A stretch of 41,544 nt of DNA from an uncultured Bacteroides sp. (GTDB lineage Bacteria > Bacteroidota > Bacteroidia > Bacteroidales > Bacteroidaceae), in the NCBI GenBank assembly GCA_934716785.1, contig CAKUYM010000009.1, forward strand, positions 1-41,544, in the 5' to 3' direction. Positions 33,443-41,324 of the stretch are shown here, piece by piece; within the stretch, counting starts at the first letter, position 1, and every line of letters begins with the position of its first letter. The translations under genes and the position numbers were made by a program. The notes under the pieces were generated by a model, which saw nothing but the letters and a program-made list of their open reading frames with translations, was not told the origin of the DNA and searched no databases.

Positions 33443-34927
33443 ATGGCACAAGGTTCCCGTCAAATACAATCTCAGGCGCAGCAGCAGATACAGACGCTGT
33501 CGCCTCAGCAAATTCTCACAGTGAAATTGCTGGAACTTCCCGCTGTAGAGTTGGAAGACCGTATTCATGCCGAACTACTTGAAAATCCGGCTCTTGAAGA
33601 AGGCAAAGAAGAAAATGCCGCTGATGAATATTCCGAAACCGGTGTTTCGGAAGAGGACATGGAGGATGCCAATGAATATGATGCTTTAAACGACTACCTT
33701 ACCGAAGATGATATTCCCGACTATAAATTGGCGGATAACAACCGCGGGGCAAAGGATGAGCAGCAAATGGATATACCGCTCTCGGACAGCACCTCTTTCT
33801 ACGAAGTACTGAAAGATCAGATTTTTGAACGGAATTTGACGAAACATCAGGATGAACTGGTGGAGTATCTCATCGGTTCGTTGGATGACGACGGTCTGCT
33901 ACGCAAATCGTTGGAGAGCATCTGTGACGAACTTGCCATTTATTCGGGCATAGAATCGACGGAAGAGGAACTCGAAGAAGCATTGCATATCTTGCAGGGT
34001 TTTGACCCGCCGGGCATCGGTGCGCGCACCCTTCAGGAATGCTTGCTGATACAGATAGCACGGAAGAGGAAGGAGGAACGGATTCCGGCTCCCATACTCG
34101 ACCTCGAAGAGCGTATCATCCGCGACTGCTATGAGGAGTTCACCCGCAAGCATTGGGATAAGATAATCAGGAAACTTGATGTTGACGAAACTACCTTCAA
34201 GACGGCAATCAATGAAATCACCAAACTGAATCCTCGTCCGGGTGCTTCTTTAGGCGAAGCCATCGGTAGGAATTTCCAGCAGATAACGCCCGATTTTATC
34301 GTAGACACGTATGATGACGGAACGATCAATGTCAGTCTCAATAGCCGTGATGTTCCCGATCTCCGCATAAACCGCGACTTCTCGAAAATGATGGAAGAGC
34401 AAACGAAGAATAAAGCTGTCCAAACCAAAGAAGCAAAGGAGACGATGATGTTTCTGAAACAGAAGTTGGATGCGGCACAAGGATTCATCGATGCAATCAG
34501 ACAGCGGCAGAATACCTTGCTGATTACCATGCAGGCAATAGTCGAACTGCAACGCCCGTTTTTCCTCGAAGGAGACGAGTCTTTGCTGAAGCCGATGATC
34601 TTGAAAGATGTGGCCGAACGCACCAAGTTGGATATCTCGACAATCTCACGGGTGAGCAACAGCAAATATGTGCAGACAAATTTCGGAATCTATTCGCTGA
34701 AGTTCTTTTTCAACGACGGATACACCACGGAGGGCGGTGAAGAGATGTCTGTCCGCGAAATCCGTAAGATTCTGAAAGAATGTATCGATGGTGAGGACAA
34801 GAAGAAACCGCTGACAGATGATGAATTGGCGGAAATCCTGAAAGAGAAAGGATATCCTATCGCCCGACGGACAGTGGCGAAATACCGCCAGCAACTGAAT
34901 CTCCCTGTGGCGAGACTCAGAAAATAA
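33443..34927 (+). CDS. rpoN: RNA polymerase sigma-54 factor
   Basis: A 494-residue alternative sigma factor that needs an AAA+ enhancer-binding protein to open promoters of the -24/-12 type. The Gln-rich N-terminal activator-interacting region (about 5-50, ending LLENPALEE) is followed by an acidic stretch (50-110), the core-binding domain (about 115-310), the helix-turn-helix region (DISTISRVSNSKYVQT, FGIYSLKFFF), and the RpoN box ARRTVAKYR (474-482). No enhancer-binding protein is encoded nearby. A PAP2 phosphatase gene starts about 70 bp downstream on the same strand. Divergent from the aminopeptidase P gene. Confidence 0.97.
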   Translation: MAQGSRQIQSQAQQQIQTLSPQQILTVKLLELPAVELEDRIHAELLENPALEEGKEENAADEYSETGVSEEDMEDANEYDALNDYLTEDDIPDYKLADNNRGAKDEQQMDIPLSDSTSFYEVLKDQIFERNLTKHQDELVEYLIGSLDDDGLLRKSLESICDELAIYSGIESTEEELEEALHILQGFDPPGIGARTLQECLLIQIARKRKEERIPAPILDLEERIIRDCYEEFTRKHWDKIIRKLDVDETTFKTAINEITKLNPRPGASLGEAIGRNFQQITPDFIVDTYDDGTINVSLNSRDVPDLRINRDFSKMMEEQTKNKAVQTKEAKETMMFLKQKLDAAQGFIDAIRQRQNTLLITMQAIVELQRPFFLEGDESLLKPMILKDVAERTKLDISTISRVSNSKYVQTNFGIYSLKFFFNDGYTTEGGEEMSVREIRKILKECIDGEDKKKPLTDDELAEILKEKGYPIARRTVAKYRQQLNLPVARLRK

Positions 34928-34994
34928 CAGGTCGGGAAAATAAATAAGAACGAGAATTGTAATCAGCAATCAATAACTCAATAATAAAAAAGAA

Positions 34995-35666
34995 GTGGAC
35001 AGAGAAAGAGAGCATATCATAGCGGATAAGACGATGTTGCAGGTGGCAAGAGTCACTTCGATATTGTTCACCCCATTTTCTATTCCGTTTTTATCGTTTT
35101 TGGTGCTATTCCTGTTTTCTTATCTACGCATCATGCCGATGGTATATAAGTTGATTGTATTGGGAATTGTCTACTGCTTCACCATACTGACGCCCACCAT
35201 CACCATTTTCCTGTTCCGCAAGATCAATGGCTTCGAGCGCCGGGAGTTGGGCGAACGCAAGAAACGCTATATACCTATCTTGCTGACCATCATTTCATAT
35301 GTGTTCTGCCTGCTGATGATGCGCAAGCTGAATCTGCCTTGGTATATGACGGGTATTATCCTCGCCTCCTTGGTGGTGTCTGTCATCTGCATCGTGGTCA
35401 ACCTGAAATGGAAACTGAGCGAACACATGGCGGGGATAGGCGGAGTGATAGGAGGGTTGGTCTCTTTCAGCGCCCTGTTCGGTTATAACCCGGTGGGGTG
35501 GTTGTGTCTGTTCATCCTGATAGCCGGTGTTCTCGGTTCCGCCCGCATTATCTTGGGCCACCACACGTTGGGTGAGGTGTTTTCCGGTTTTGTCGTCGGT
35601 CTGGTATGCGCCCTTCTGGTGCTTCATCCGGTGAGCAACATCTTATTTCGAGTGTTTTTATTTTAA
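34995..35666 (+). CDS. PAP2-superfamily membrane phosphatase
   Basis: A 223-residue multi-span membrane protein with about five to six hydrophobic helices. The last third contains GSARIILGHHTLGEVFSGFVVG, which keeps the SR-x-x-x-x-x-H-x-x-x-[DE] core of PAP2 acid phosphatases in relaxed form (Ser-Ala-Arg, then His and Glu). The expected substrate is a lipid phosphate such as undecaprenyl pyrophosphate or phosphatidylglycerol phosphate. The frame begins at GTG 34995; ATG 35034 (MLQVARVTSI) is an alternative that still precedes the first span. It lies in the rpoN-to-ispG run; gcvH starts 29 bp after it. Confidence 0.85.
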   Translation: MDREREHIIADKTMLQVARVTSILFTPFSIPFLSFLVLFLFSYLRIMPMVYKLIVLGIVYCFTILTPTITIFLFRKINGFERRELGERKKRYIPILLTIISYVFCLLMMRKLNLPWYMTGIILASLVVSVICIVVNLKWKLSEHMAGIGGVIGGLVSFSALFGYNPVGWLCLFILIAGVLGSARIILGHHTLGEVFSGFVVGLVCALLVLHPVSNILFRVFLF

Positions 35667-35695
35667 AACAGTATAAATCCTAAAAACTAATTATT

Positions 35696-36076
35696 ATGAA
35701 TTTTCCACAGAATTTGAAGTACACGAGCGAACACGAATGGATTCGCATTGAAGGAGACATCGCTTATGTAGGTATCACAGACTACGCTCAAGAACAATTG
35801 GGTGATATTGTGTTTGTAGATATACCTACTGTAGGCGAAACGCTGGAAGCCGGCGAAGTATTCGGTACCATCGAAGTCGTGAAAACCATTTCCGACCTTT
35901 TCTTGCCAGTGGCCGGTGAGGTGCTGGAGCAGAACGAGACATTGGAAGAAAGTCCGGAACTGGTGAACAAAGATCCTTATGGCGAAGGCTGGCTGATCAA
36001 GATGAAACCGGCAGACCCGAAAGCAGTAGAAGACCTGTTGGACGCCGAAGGCTATAAAGCTGTGGTAAACGGATAA
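35696..36076 (+). CDS. gcvH: Glycine cleavage system H protein
   Basis: A 126-residue lipoyl carrier of the glycine cleavage complex, shuttling the methylamine group between the P, T and L proteins in the cytoplasm. It begins with YTSEHEWIRIEGDIAYVGIT, carries LGDIVFVDIPTVG, and has the lipoylation site GTIEVVKTISDLF (Lys63). The end GEGWLIKMKP is standard. Neither gcvP nor gcvT is adjacent, so the other subunits are elsewhere. It is 29 bp after the PAP2 gene and 57 bp before purE. Confidence 0.97.
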   Translation: MNFPQNLKYTSEHEWIRIEGDIAYVGITDYAQEQLGDIVFVDIPTVGETLEAGEVFGTIEVVKTISDLFLPVAGEVLEQNETLEESPELVNKDPYGEGWLIKMKPADPKAVEDLLDAEGYKAVVNG

Positions 36077-36104
36077 CGACTCCCTTGCCGCACCTCAAAT
36101 AGTG

Positions 36105-36131
36105 AATAGTAAATTGTAAAATAGTAAATTG
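36105..36131 (+). repeat. Short direct repeat before purE
   Basis: AATAGTAAATTG occurs at 36105-36116 and again at 36120-36131, 15 bp apart, just before the purE start, in an A/T/G-only tract. Similar tracts are frequent between Bacteroides genes in my recollection; no function is known to me. Confidence 0.5.
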
Positions 36132-36133
36132 AA

Positions 36134-36643
36134 ATGACTCCAATTGTAAGTATCATCATGGGCAGTACGTCCGACCTTCCCATCATGGAGAAGGCTGCGC
36201 AACTGCTGAATGATATGCATGTACCGTTCGAAATGAACGCGCTTTCCGCTCACCGCACGCCTGAGGCTGTGGAAGAGTTTGCCAAGAATGCCCGCAACCG
36301 CGGCATTAAAGTGATTATTGCCGCTGCCGGAATGGCTGCCGCCCTTCCCGGTGTGATAGCGGCCAACACTACACTTCCCGTCATCGGAGTGCCCATAAAA
36401 GGTTCCGTTCTCGATGGTGTGGATGCTCTTTATTCCATCATCCAGATGCCTCCGGGCATTCCTGTTGCCACCGTTGCCATCAACGGAGCGATGAATGCAG
36501 CCATCCTGGCCGTTCAGATGCTGGCATTGAGCGATGAGAAGTTGGCGGAAGCGTTTGCTGCTTACAAGGAAGGACTGAAAAAGAAAATCGTAAAAGCAAA
36601 CGAAGACCTGAAAGAAGTCAAGTTTGAATATAAGACGAACTAA
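36134..36643 (+). CDS. purE: 5-(carboxyamino)imidazole ribonucleotide mutase
   Basis: A 169-residue class I PurE, converting N5-CAIR to CAIR in purine synthesis. It has the phosphate and CO2-site motifs MGSTSDLPIMEKAAQLL and SAHRTPEAVEEFAK, and AAAGMAAALPGVIAANTTLP followed by GVPIKGSVLDGVDALYSI. Length is standard. Its stop overlaps the ispG ATG by one base (TAATG), so the two are translationally coupled although they serve different pathways. A purK gene is not adjacent. Confidence 0.97.
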   Translation: MTPIVSIIMGSTSDLPIMEKAAQLLNDMHVPFEMNALSAHRTPEAVEEFAKNARNRGIKVIIAAAGMAAALPGVIAANTTLPVIGVPIKGSVLDGVDALYSIIQMPPGIPVATVAINGAMNAAILAVQMLALSDEKLAEAFAAYKEGLKKKIVKANEDLKEVKFEYKTN

Positions 36644-38472
36644 TGGATCTATTCAATTATTTTCGAAGAGAGACCACAGAAGTGAATATTGGGGCTGTAC
36701 CGTTGGGTGGCCCCAATTCTATTCGTGTGCAGTCGATGACCAACACGTCTACGCAAGACACGCAGGCTTGTGTGGAACAGGCGAAACGTATTGTCGATGC
36801 GGGTGGCGAGTATGTCCGCTTGACAACGCAGGGCATCAAGGAAGCGGAGAATCTGAAGAACATCAACATCGGTTTGCGCAGCCAGGGATATATGGTTCCG
36901 TTGATTGCCGATGTACATTTCAATCCGAAGGTGGCGGACGTAGCGGCTCTGTATGCGGAAAAGGTGCGCATCAATCCGGGGAACTACGTAGATGCAGCGC
37001 GTACTTTTAAGAAACTGGAATACACAGACGAGGAGTATGCGCAGGAGATACGGAAGATTCGCGACCGGTTTGTCCCTTTCTTGAATATCTGTAAAGAGAA
37101 CCACACAGCCATTCGCATCGGAGTGAATCACGGATCTCTGTCCGACCGCATCATGTCACGCTATGGCGACACGCCCGCAGGGATGGTGGAGTCTTGCATG
37201 GAATTTCTACGTATCTGCGTAGCAGAGAACTTCACCGATGTAGTGATTTCCATCAAAGCGTCTAATACGGTGGTGATGGTGAAAACCGTCCGTTTGCTGG
37301 TGGACGTAATGGAGAAGGAAGGCATGGCTTTCCCGTTGCATCTCGGTGTGACGGAAGCCGGTGACGGGGAAGACGGGCGTATCAAGTCCGCACTCGGTAT
37401 CGGTGCACTGTTGAGCGACGGGCTGGGCGATACCATCCGTGTCTCTTTGAGCGAGGCTCCCGAAGCGGAAATACCCGTTGCCCGCAAGTTGGTGGATTAC
37501 ATCTTGTTGAGGCAGAACCATCCTTACATACCGGGAGTGGTGGCGCCTGATTTCAATTACTTGTCGCCCGAACGCCGGAAGACGCGGGCTGTCCGTAATA
37601 TCGGTGGTGGAAACGTGCCTGTGGTCATTGCCGACCGCATGGACGGAAAGACGGAAGTGAATCCTCAATTCACCCCGGATTATATCTATGCCGGACGTGC
37701 CTTGCCCGAACAGCGCGAAGCGGGTGTGGAATATATCCTCGATGCCGACGTATGGCGAGGGGAGACCGGCACATGGCCAGCTTATAATCATGCGCAACTT
37801 CCATTGATGGGTGGCTGCAATGCAGAACTCAAGTTCCTGTTCATGCCTTATATGGCGCAGACGGAAGAGGTGATAGCCTGTTTGAAGCAGCATCCCGAAG
37901 TCGTTGTCATTTCTCAAAGTAACCATCCGAACCGGTTGGGCGAGCATCGTGCATTGGTTCATCAACTGACCACGGAAGGACTGCAGAATCCGGTAGTCTT
38001 CTTCCAGCATTATGCGGAAGGCAATGCGGAGGATTTGCAGATAAAATCTGCCGCTGATATGGGTGCATTGATTTTCGACGGACTTTGCGACGGCATCTTC
38101 CTGTTCAATCAAGGTGGTCTGAGCCATGCGGTGGTGGATGCCACTGCTTTTGGAATCCTGCAGGCAGGGCGCACTCGTACTTCCAAGACGGAGTATATCT
38201 CTTGTCCCGGTTGCGGACGCACGCTTTATGATTTGGAAAAGACGATTGCCCGCATCAAGGCGGCTACTTCACATCTCGCCGGATTGAAGATCGGCATCAT
38301 GGGCTGCATCGTGAATGGTCCCGGTGAGATGGCGGATGCAGACTACGGTTATGTAGGTGCCGGACGGGGGAAGATCAGTCTTTATAAAGGTAAGGTTTGC
38401 GTAGAAAAGAATATTCCCGAAGAAGAGGCGGTGGAGAAACTGTTGGAGTTTATTCGGAACGACAGGGGATAA
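36643..38472 (+). CDS. ispG: (E)-4-hydroxy-3-methylbut-2-enyl-diphosphate synthase, long form
   Basis: A 609-residue 4Fe-4S enzyme of the non-mevalonate isoprenoid pathway, reducing methylerythritol cyclodiphosphate to HMBPP. The N-terminal TIM barrel shows VPLGGPNSIRVQSMTNTSTQ, VPLIADVHFNP and RIGVNHGSL. A large insertion (about 270-510), found in the long form of Bacteroidota, Chlamydia and plants, precedes the Fe-S domain, with ISCPGCGRTLYDLE and GIMGCIVNGPGEMADADYGY holding the three cluster Cys and the Glu ligand. It shares one base with purE and ends the plus-strand operon. Confidence 0.97.
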   Translation: MDLFNYFRRETTEVNIGAVPLGGPNSIRVQSMTNTSTQDTQACVEQAKRIVDAGGEYVRLTTQGIKEAENLKNINIGLRSQGYMVPLIADVHFNPKVADVAALYAEKVRINPGNYVDAARTFKKLEYTDEEYAQEIRKIRDRFVPFLNICKENHTAIRIGVNHGSLSDRIMSRYGDTPAGMVESCMEFLRICVAENFTDVVISIKASNTVVMVKTVRLLVDVMEKEGMAFPLHLGVTEAGDGEDGRIKSALGIGALLSDGLGDTIRVSLSEAPEAEIPVARKLVDYILLRQNHPYIPGVVAPDFNYLSPERRKTRAVRNIGGGNVPVVIADRMDGKTEVNPQFTPDYIYAGRALPEQREAGVEYILDADVWRGETGTWPAYNHAQLPLMGGCNAELKFLFMPYMAQTEEVIACLKQHPEVVVISQSNHPNRLGEHRALVHQLTTEGLQNPVVFFQHYAEGNAEDLQIKSAADMGALIFDGLCDGIFLFNQGGLSHAVVDATAFGILQAGRTRTSKTEYISCPGCGRTLYDLEKTIARIKAATSHLAGLKIGIMGCIVNGPGEMADADYGYVGAGRGKISLYKGKVCVEKNIPEEEAVEKLLEFIRNDRG

Positions 38473-38500
38473 ATAGATTATAATCAATTTGTTGTAGCGG

Positions 38501-38529
38501 GTAACGGTGGCTACTGTAACCGCTGTTAC
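38501..38529 (+). terminator. Possible terminator hairpin after ispG
   Basis: GTAACGGTGG (38501-38510) pairs with CCGCTGTTAC (38520-38529), two G-U pairs included, 9-base loop, 28 bp after the ispG stop. The T run is missing, so it is only a candidate. Confidence 0.4.
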
Positions 38530-38656
38530 TGAAATATATTCTGTTTTCTACCATAACTTTTAACTCTTTGGATTTTCTCTGCTACCTTACATTTCTAATG
38601 TTTAACTAATCGGCTGGTAGATGGGTGAATGCGTATAAGATACCGTGGCGGATGAA

Positions 38657-38702
38657 TGTGTACTTTCTAAAATTTATAATGTACACTTTCTAAACTTTAT
38701 GT
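38657..38702. repeat. Pair of 23-bp direct repeats, possible IS end remnant
   Basis: Two adjacent 23-bp units start with TGT and share ACTTTCTAAA and TTTAT, with 18 of 23 positions equal (38657-38679 and 38680-38702). They resemble the multiple terminal repeats of IS21-type elements, but no transposase gene is present, so the origin is speculative. Confidence 0.4.
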
Positions 38703-38727
38703 AGAGAGAAGAGATTGTATAAAAATC

Positions 38728-38762
38728 AAAGGGTCGTCCTAATATTTAGGACGACCCTTTTA
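38728..38762. terminator. Strong hairpin with A- and T-rich flanks
   Basis: AAAGGGTCGTCCTAA (38728-38742) pairs perfectly with TTAGGACGACCCTTT (38746-38760), giving a 15-bp stem with a 3-base loop, then TT. It lies 256 bp after ispG and 284 bp past the fimbrillin stop, so it could end either transcript or an unannotated RNA in the gap. Confidence 0.75.
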
Positions 38763-39043
38763 GATTTATTACAAGTAATGTAGTAATTGCTTTTCGTAAA
38801 AGAACTGCTACAATATAAGATTCACATAGCTACTGTTTTTGTAGGTTGACAGCATTGCTGTTGCTTTTACCATAAAGGGACTGTATATGCCGCTTTCATC
38901 GTATACAGCTACGGATAGTAATAAATTTAGTCCTTGTAATGCCTAATCGGTTTTAATCATCGGTGAATGATTGAGGAAGCCGATAAGGTATTCTTATATA
39001 TATCCGGATGGTAGCTTTTTAGTTTAGTGAATCTTTTTTGCTT

Positions 39044-40189
39044 TTAGTCGTTGAGGTTTATGTCATTTTCTGCATCAGTCCAATCGCTGGTTTCAGCATC
39101 GAATTGGATTGGCTTCAGAATCGGATCTCCATTTTCATCATAACCACCACCGAAAATTAACGTGTATATATAACGCTTACCAGGTTCCCAGGCTGCTTCG
39201 AATGGAACATAAATAGTCTCATAAGTTGTGTCTGAGCCTACAACGTAAACATCGGATTGTTTGATATTACAGTTGATTGCTAAATAAGATTGCTTTACAT
39301 TATTAGCCTGTGCTATGGTTTTTGTATCTCCTGAGACAGTCCACTTTGTTAATACTTGTGGTATTGTAAGCATAGGAGTCTCATTTGAGATATCAATAGT
39401 AGTACTACTTACATTGATTTTTTTCTCTTTTATGATAGTAGTAAGAGGATTAGTAGTTTCATATATTTTCCAGTTGTCAGTTCTAGTCGGATTAGTATCT
39501 AAATCATCTGGTAGGGTAAAAACTCCACTTATTTTGAGATTTGCAATCTTCATATCCTTTATAACAACGTTCATTGTAGAAAATTCAGTTTTTGCCTTGA
39601 AAACAATTTGAGAAAGTATATGCTTGAATGTAAATTTTACTATGCCATTATTCGTATCTTTGGTCTGATCTTTAGCTATACTATACATTACGTCATGATT
39701 TGCATGTATATTCTCATCTGTAATTCCCGCATACTCATCTAGGCAAGTATAATGTATTGTTTGACTATCATGGTTAAAATTCCATACGTAATGCATAGCT
39801 GGATCTCCATTTATGAGTGATCCAGGGCTAACAGCATAAAAATCCAACGGGGTATCTTTGGTTGGCCAATAACGAAGCTCTGTCGGGTCTTCATAAGTCC
39901 ATGCGTCATTTTGTTCATTATGTACAATTTTCACTCCGTCATGAGCAAAATCTGTATCGGTTTTCCCCATAAAAGCAGTTCCATCTTCCGTATAAGCGAA
40001 CACGTCAAAATCGGTAGTCGTCAAGTTACTTGGTGTAATAGGTGTAGCTTTTGTTTGAGCCTTGTTACTAAGAACATTGAAACCAATCACATTCTGTTGA
40101 GAAGTTTCTACATTTGCAATCTCTTCATTGGAACATCCAGTCAGTAATGCTCCAAAGATTGCAGCAAGCATTAAAAAATTCTGTTTCAT
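39044..40189 (-). CDS. Fimbrillin family (Mfa-like) lipoprotein
   Basis: A 381-residue exported lipoprotein (lipobox LTGC, Cys19). The sequence after the signal (VIGFNVLSNKAQTKATPITP) and the FDVFAYTEDG, LRYWPTKDTPLDFYAVSP, VKFTFKHILSQIVFKA and PGKRYIYTLIFGGG segments are typical of Mfa-like/FimA-type fimbrillins, in which the mature N-terminal strand is donated after lipoprotein-pathway export and proteolysis. It is a probable structural or tip subunit of a surface fimbria. It follows DUF5119 and DUF3575 genes on the same strand. Base composition is visibly more AT-rich than in its neighbours. A partial copy of its start lies 183 bp upstream. Confidence 0.88.
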   Translation of the reverse strand: MKQNFLMLAAIFGALLTGCSNEEIANVETSQQNVIGFNVLSNKAQTKATPITPSNLTTTDFDVFAYTEDGTAFMGKTDTDFAHDGVKIVHNEQNDAWTYEDPTELRYWPTKDTPLDFYAVSPGSLINGDPAMHYVWNFNHDSQTIHYTCLDEYAGITDENIHANHDVMYSIAKDQTKDTNNGIVKFTFKHILSQIVFKAKTEFSTMNVVIKDMKIANLKISGVFTLPDDLDTNPTRTDNWKIYETTNPLTTIIKEKKINVSSTTIDISNETPMLTIPQVLTKWTVSGDTKTIAQANNVKQSYLAINCNIKQSDVYVVGSDTTYETIYVPFEAAWEPGKRYIYTLIFGGGYDENGDPILKPIQFDAETSDWTDAENDINLND

Positions 40190-40352
40190 AATCTTTAAAA
40201 AACAAATGTTGATTTTAGTTTATATAGTAGTGGACTAAATTTATCTATGATTTATTATTATTTGATATCTTGAATCATATATCTCGATATTCTCGATATT
40301 CCCGATATCCATTTGGTATCCGACCGCTAACGGTTCGGAGGTCGCTTTACGT

Positions 40353-40374
40353 ATTAAAAGATTCTGTTTCATAA
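40353..40374. repeat. Duplicate of the fimbrillin start region
   Basis: The 22 bp at 40353-40374 match 40170-40191, which spans the fimbrillin ATG, at 21 of 22 positions. On the minus strand the copy begins a second ATG at 40372 encoding MKQNLLI before diverging into a 43-codon frame that does not resemble fimbrillin. It looks like the remnant of another fimbrillin copy or a recombination site. Confidence 0.6.
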
Positions 40375-40403
40375 CAATAAAAATAATCAGTATTCTATCT
40401 TGG

Positions 40404-41324
40404 TTAAAAAATAATGTCTACGTTTACATCGTCCCAATTATCTACATCCACCTCAAATCCTGCACCATCTCCTCCGGATTCCGAAGGTACCTCATAATCA
40501 AGATTGATGACGAGATGCACATCACCCAAATGTCCTGCGACCGGAACACTATGTACCTGCCCGGTCACGTCCTCTTCCAATATATGCATCTTGCCGGAAC
40601 GATTCTTGAGATATAGCCTGAAAACATTGGATTGCACATCCTGCGTAGAATGCCCGAACGTATAAAATCCTCCTTTTATCTGGCTTTGAGCAATCGTTCC
40701 ACCGAAAAGCAGACTTTCGGACAGATTCTCCGGCAGGCGGTCTTCTGCCATATTCAGTGAACCGGACATTCCCGAAAGGCTTGCACGCAAATCCGCCACG
40801 CGCTCTAATCCACGAATACCGTTCACCTCATAAGTATAACGGCACACCATGCTCACCGGAGCCAGCGGCACCACCCTTTCCGTCCCTTTCGGAATGTCTT
40901 TCAGACTGATGTCTGTGATATGATCGCCACATAGATAGGGTGGGGTGACACTCATTTGCATACCGTCCGGAGACTGTGCATCCTTGGTATCGGCTGTGAA
41001 CAGCGTGAAATCTCCTTCATCAACCCATACCATTCCGTCAGCATCGTAGTTGAAACATATCACTTGATAATCATTCTCCGGTATTTCGATTCTGCCGTCC
41101 TTTCCTCCGGGAAAATCAAAAGTCCATGTGTCGCCTTTCTTGTTCTTCGGGAAAAACACCACCCGCATACCTTCCGGTTTGTCACGGTCGGAAATCTTGT
41201 CCCAGTCGAACACAACCTGTATCGTTGCAAAATGGGGGTGGGCATAGCATAAGTCTTTATGCTCGCAAGCAGTTGTTCCGGCAAGCAACAGAATGAGGAC
41301 CAGTATGAACCATAGCCTTTTCAT
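40404..41324 (-). CDS. DUF5119 lipoprotein of the fimbrillin locus
   Basis: A 306-residue lipoprotein (lipobox GTTAC, Cys20), followed by EHKDLCYAHPHFATIQVVFDWDKI. The C-H-K-D-L-C style N-terminus, YQVICFNYDADGMVW, the APVSMVCRYTYEVNGI segment and the acidic DVDNWDDVNVDI C-terminus match DUF5119 proteins that sit beside fimbrillins in Bacteroides and may be minor or anchor subunits. Its ATG overlaps the stop of the upstream DUF3575 gene by 4 bp (ATGA), showing translational coupling. The fimbrillin gene follows after 214 bp. Confidence 0.85.
   Translation of the reverse strand: MKRLWFILVLILLLAGTTACEHKDLCYAHPHFATIQVVFDWDKISDRDKPEGMRVVFFPKNKKGDTWTFDFPGGKDGRIEIPENDYQVICFNYDADGMVWVDEGDFTLFTADTKDAQSPDGMQMSVTPPYLCGDHITDISLKDIPKGTERVVPLAPVSMVCRYTYEVNGIRGLERVADLRASLSGMSGSLNMAEDRLPENLSESLLFGGTIAQSQIKGGFYTFGHSTQDVQSNVFRLYLKNRSGKMHILEEDVTGQVHSVPVAGHLGDVHLVINLDYEVPSESGGDGAGFEVDVDNWDDVNVDIIF

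Larger units (their letters stand above)
38473..39043. other. Intergenic region between convergent ispG and fimbrillin
   Basis: No credible coding frame. Contents in order: a wobble-containing hairpin just after ispG (38501-38529), two 23-bp direct repeats (38657-38702), and a strong 15-bp hairpin (38728-38761). The rest, 38763-39043, is AT-rich with no recognised signal. Confidence 0.6.

Noticed and set aside
34129..34665. 178-codon open frame on the minus strand
   Set aside because: Antisense to rpoN with no domain.
37207..38127. 306-codon open frame on the minus strand
   Set aside because: Entirely antisense to ispG, which has clear motifs; composition is Cys/His/Arg-rich with no recognisable domain.
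40244..40372. 43-codon minus-strand frame starting MKQNLLI
   Set aside because: Only the first residues resemble fimbrillin; the rest is repeat-derived, so it is described as a duplicated start rather than a gene.
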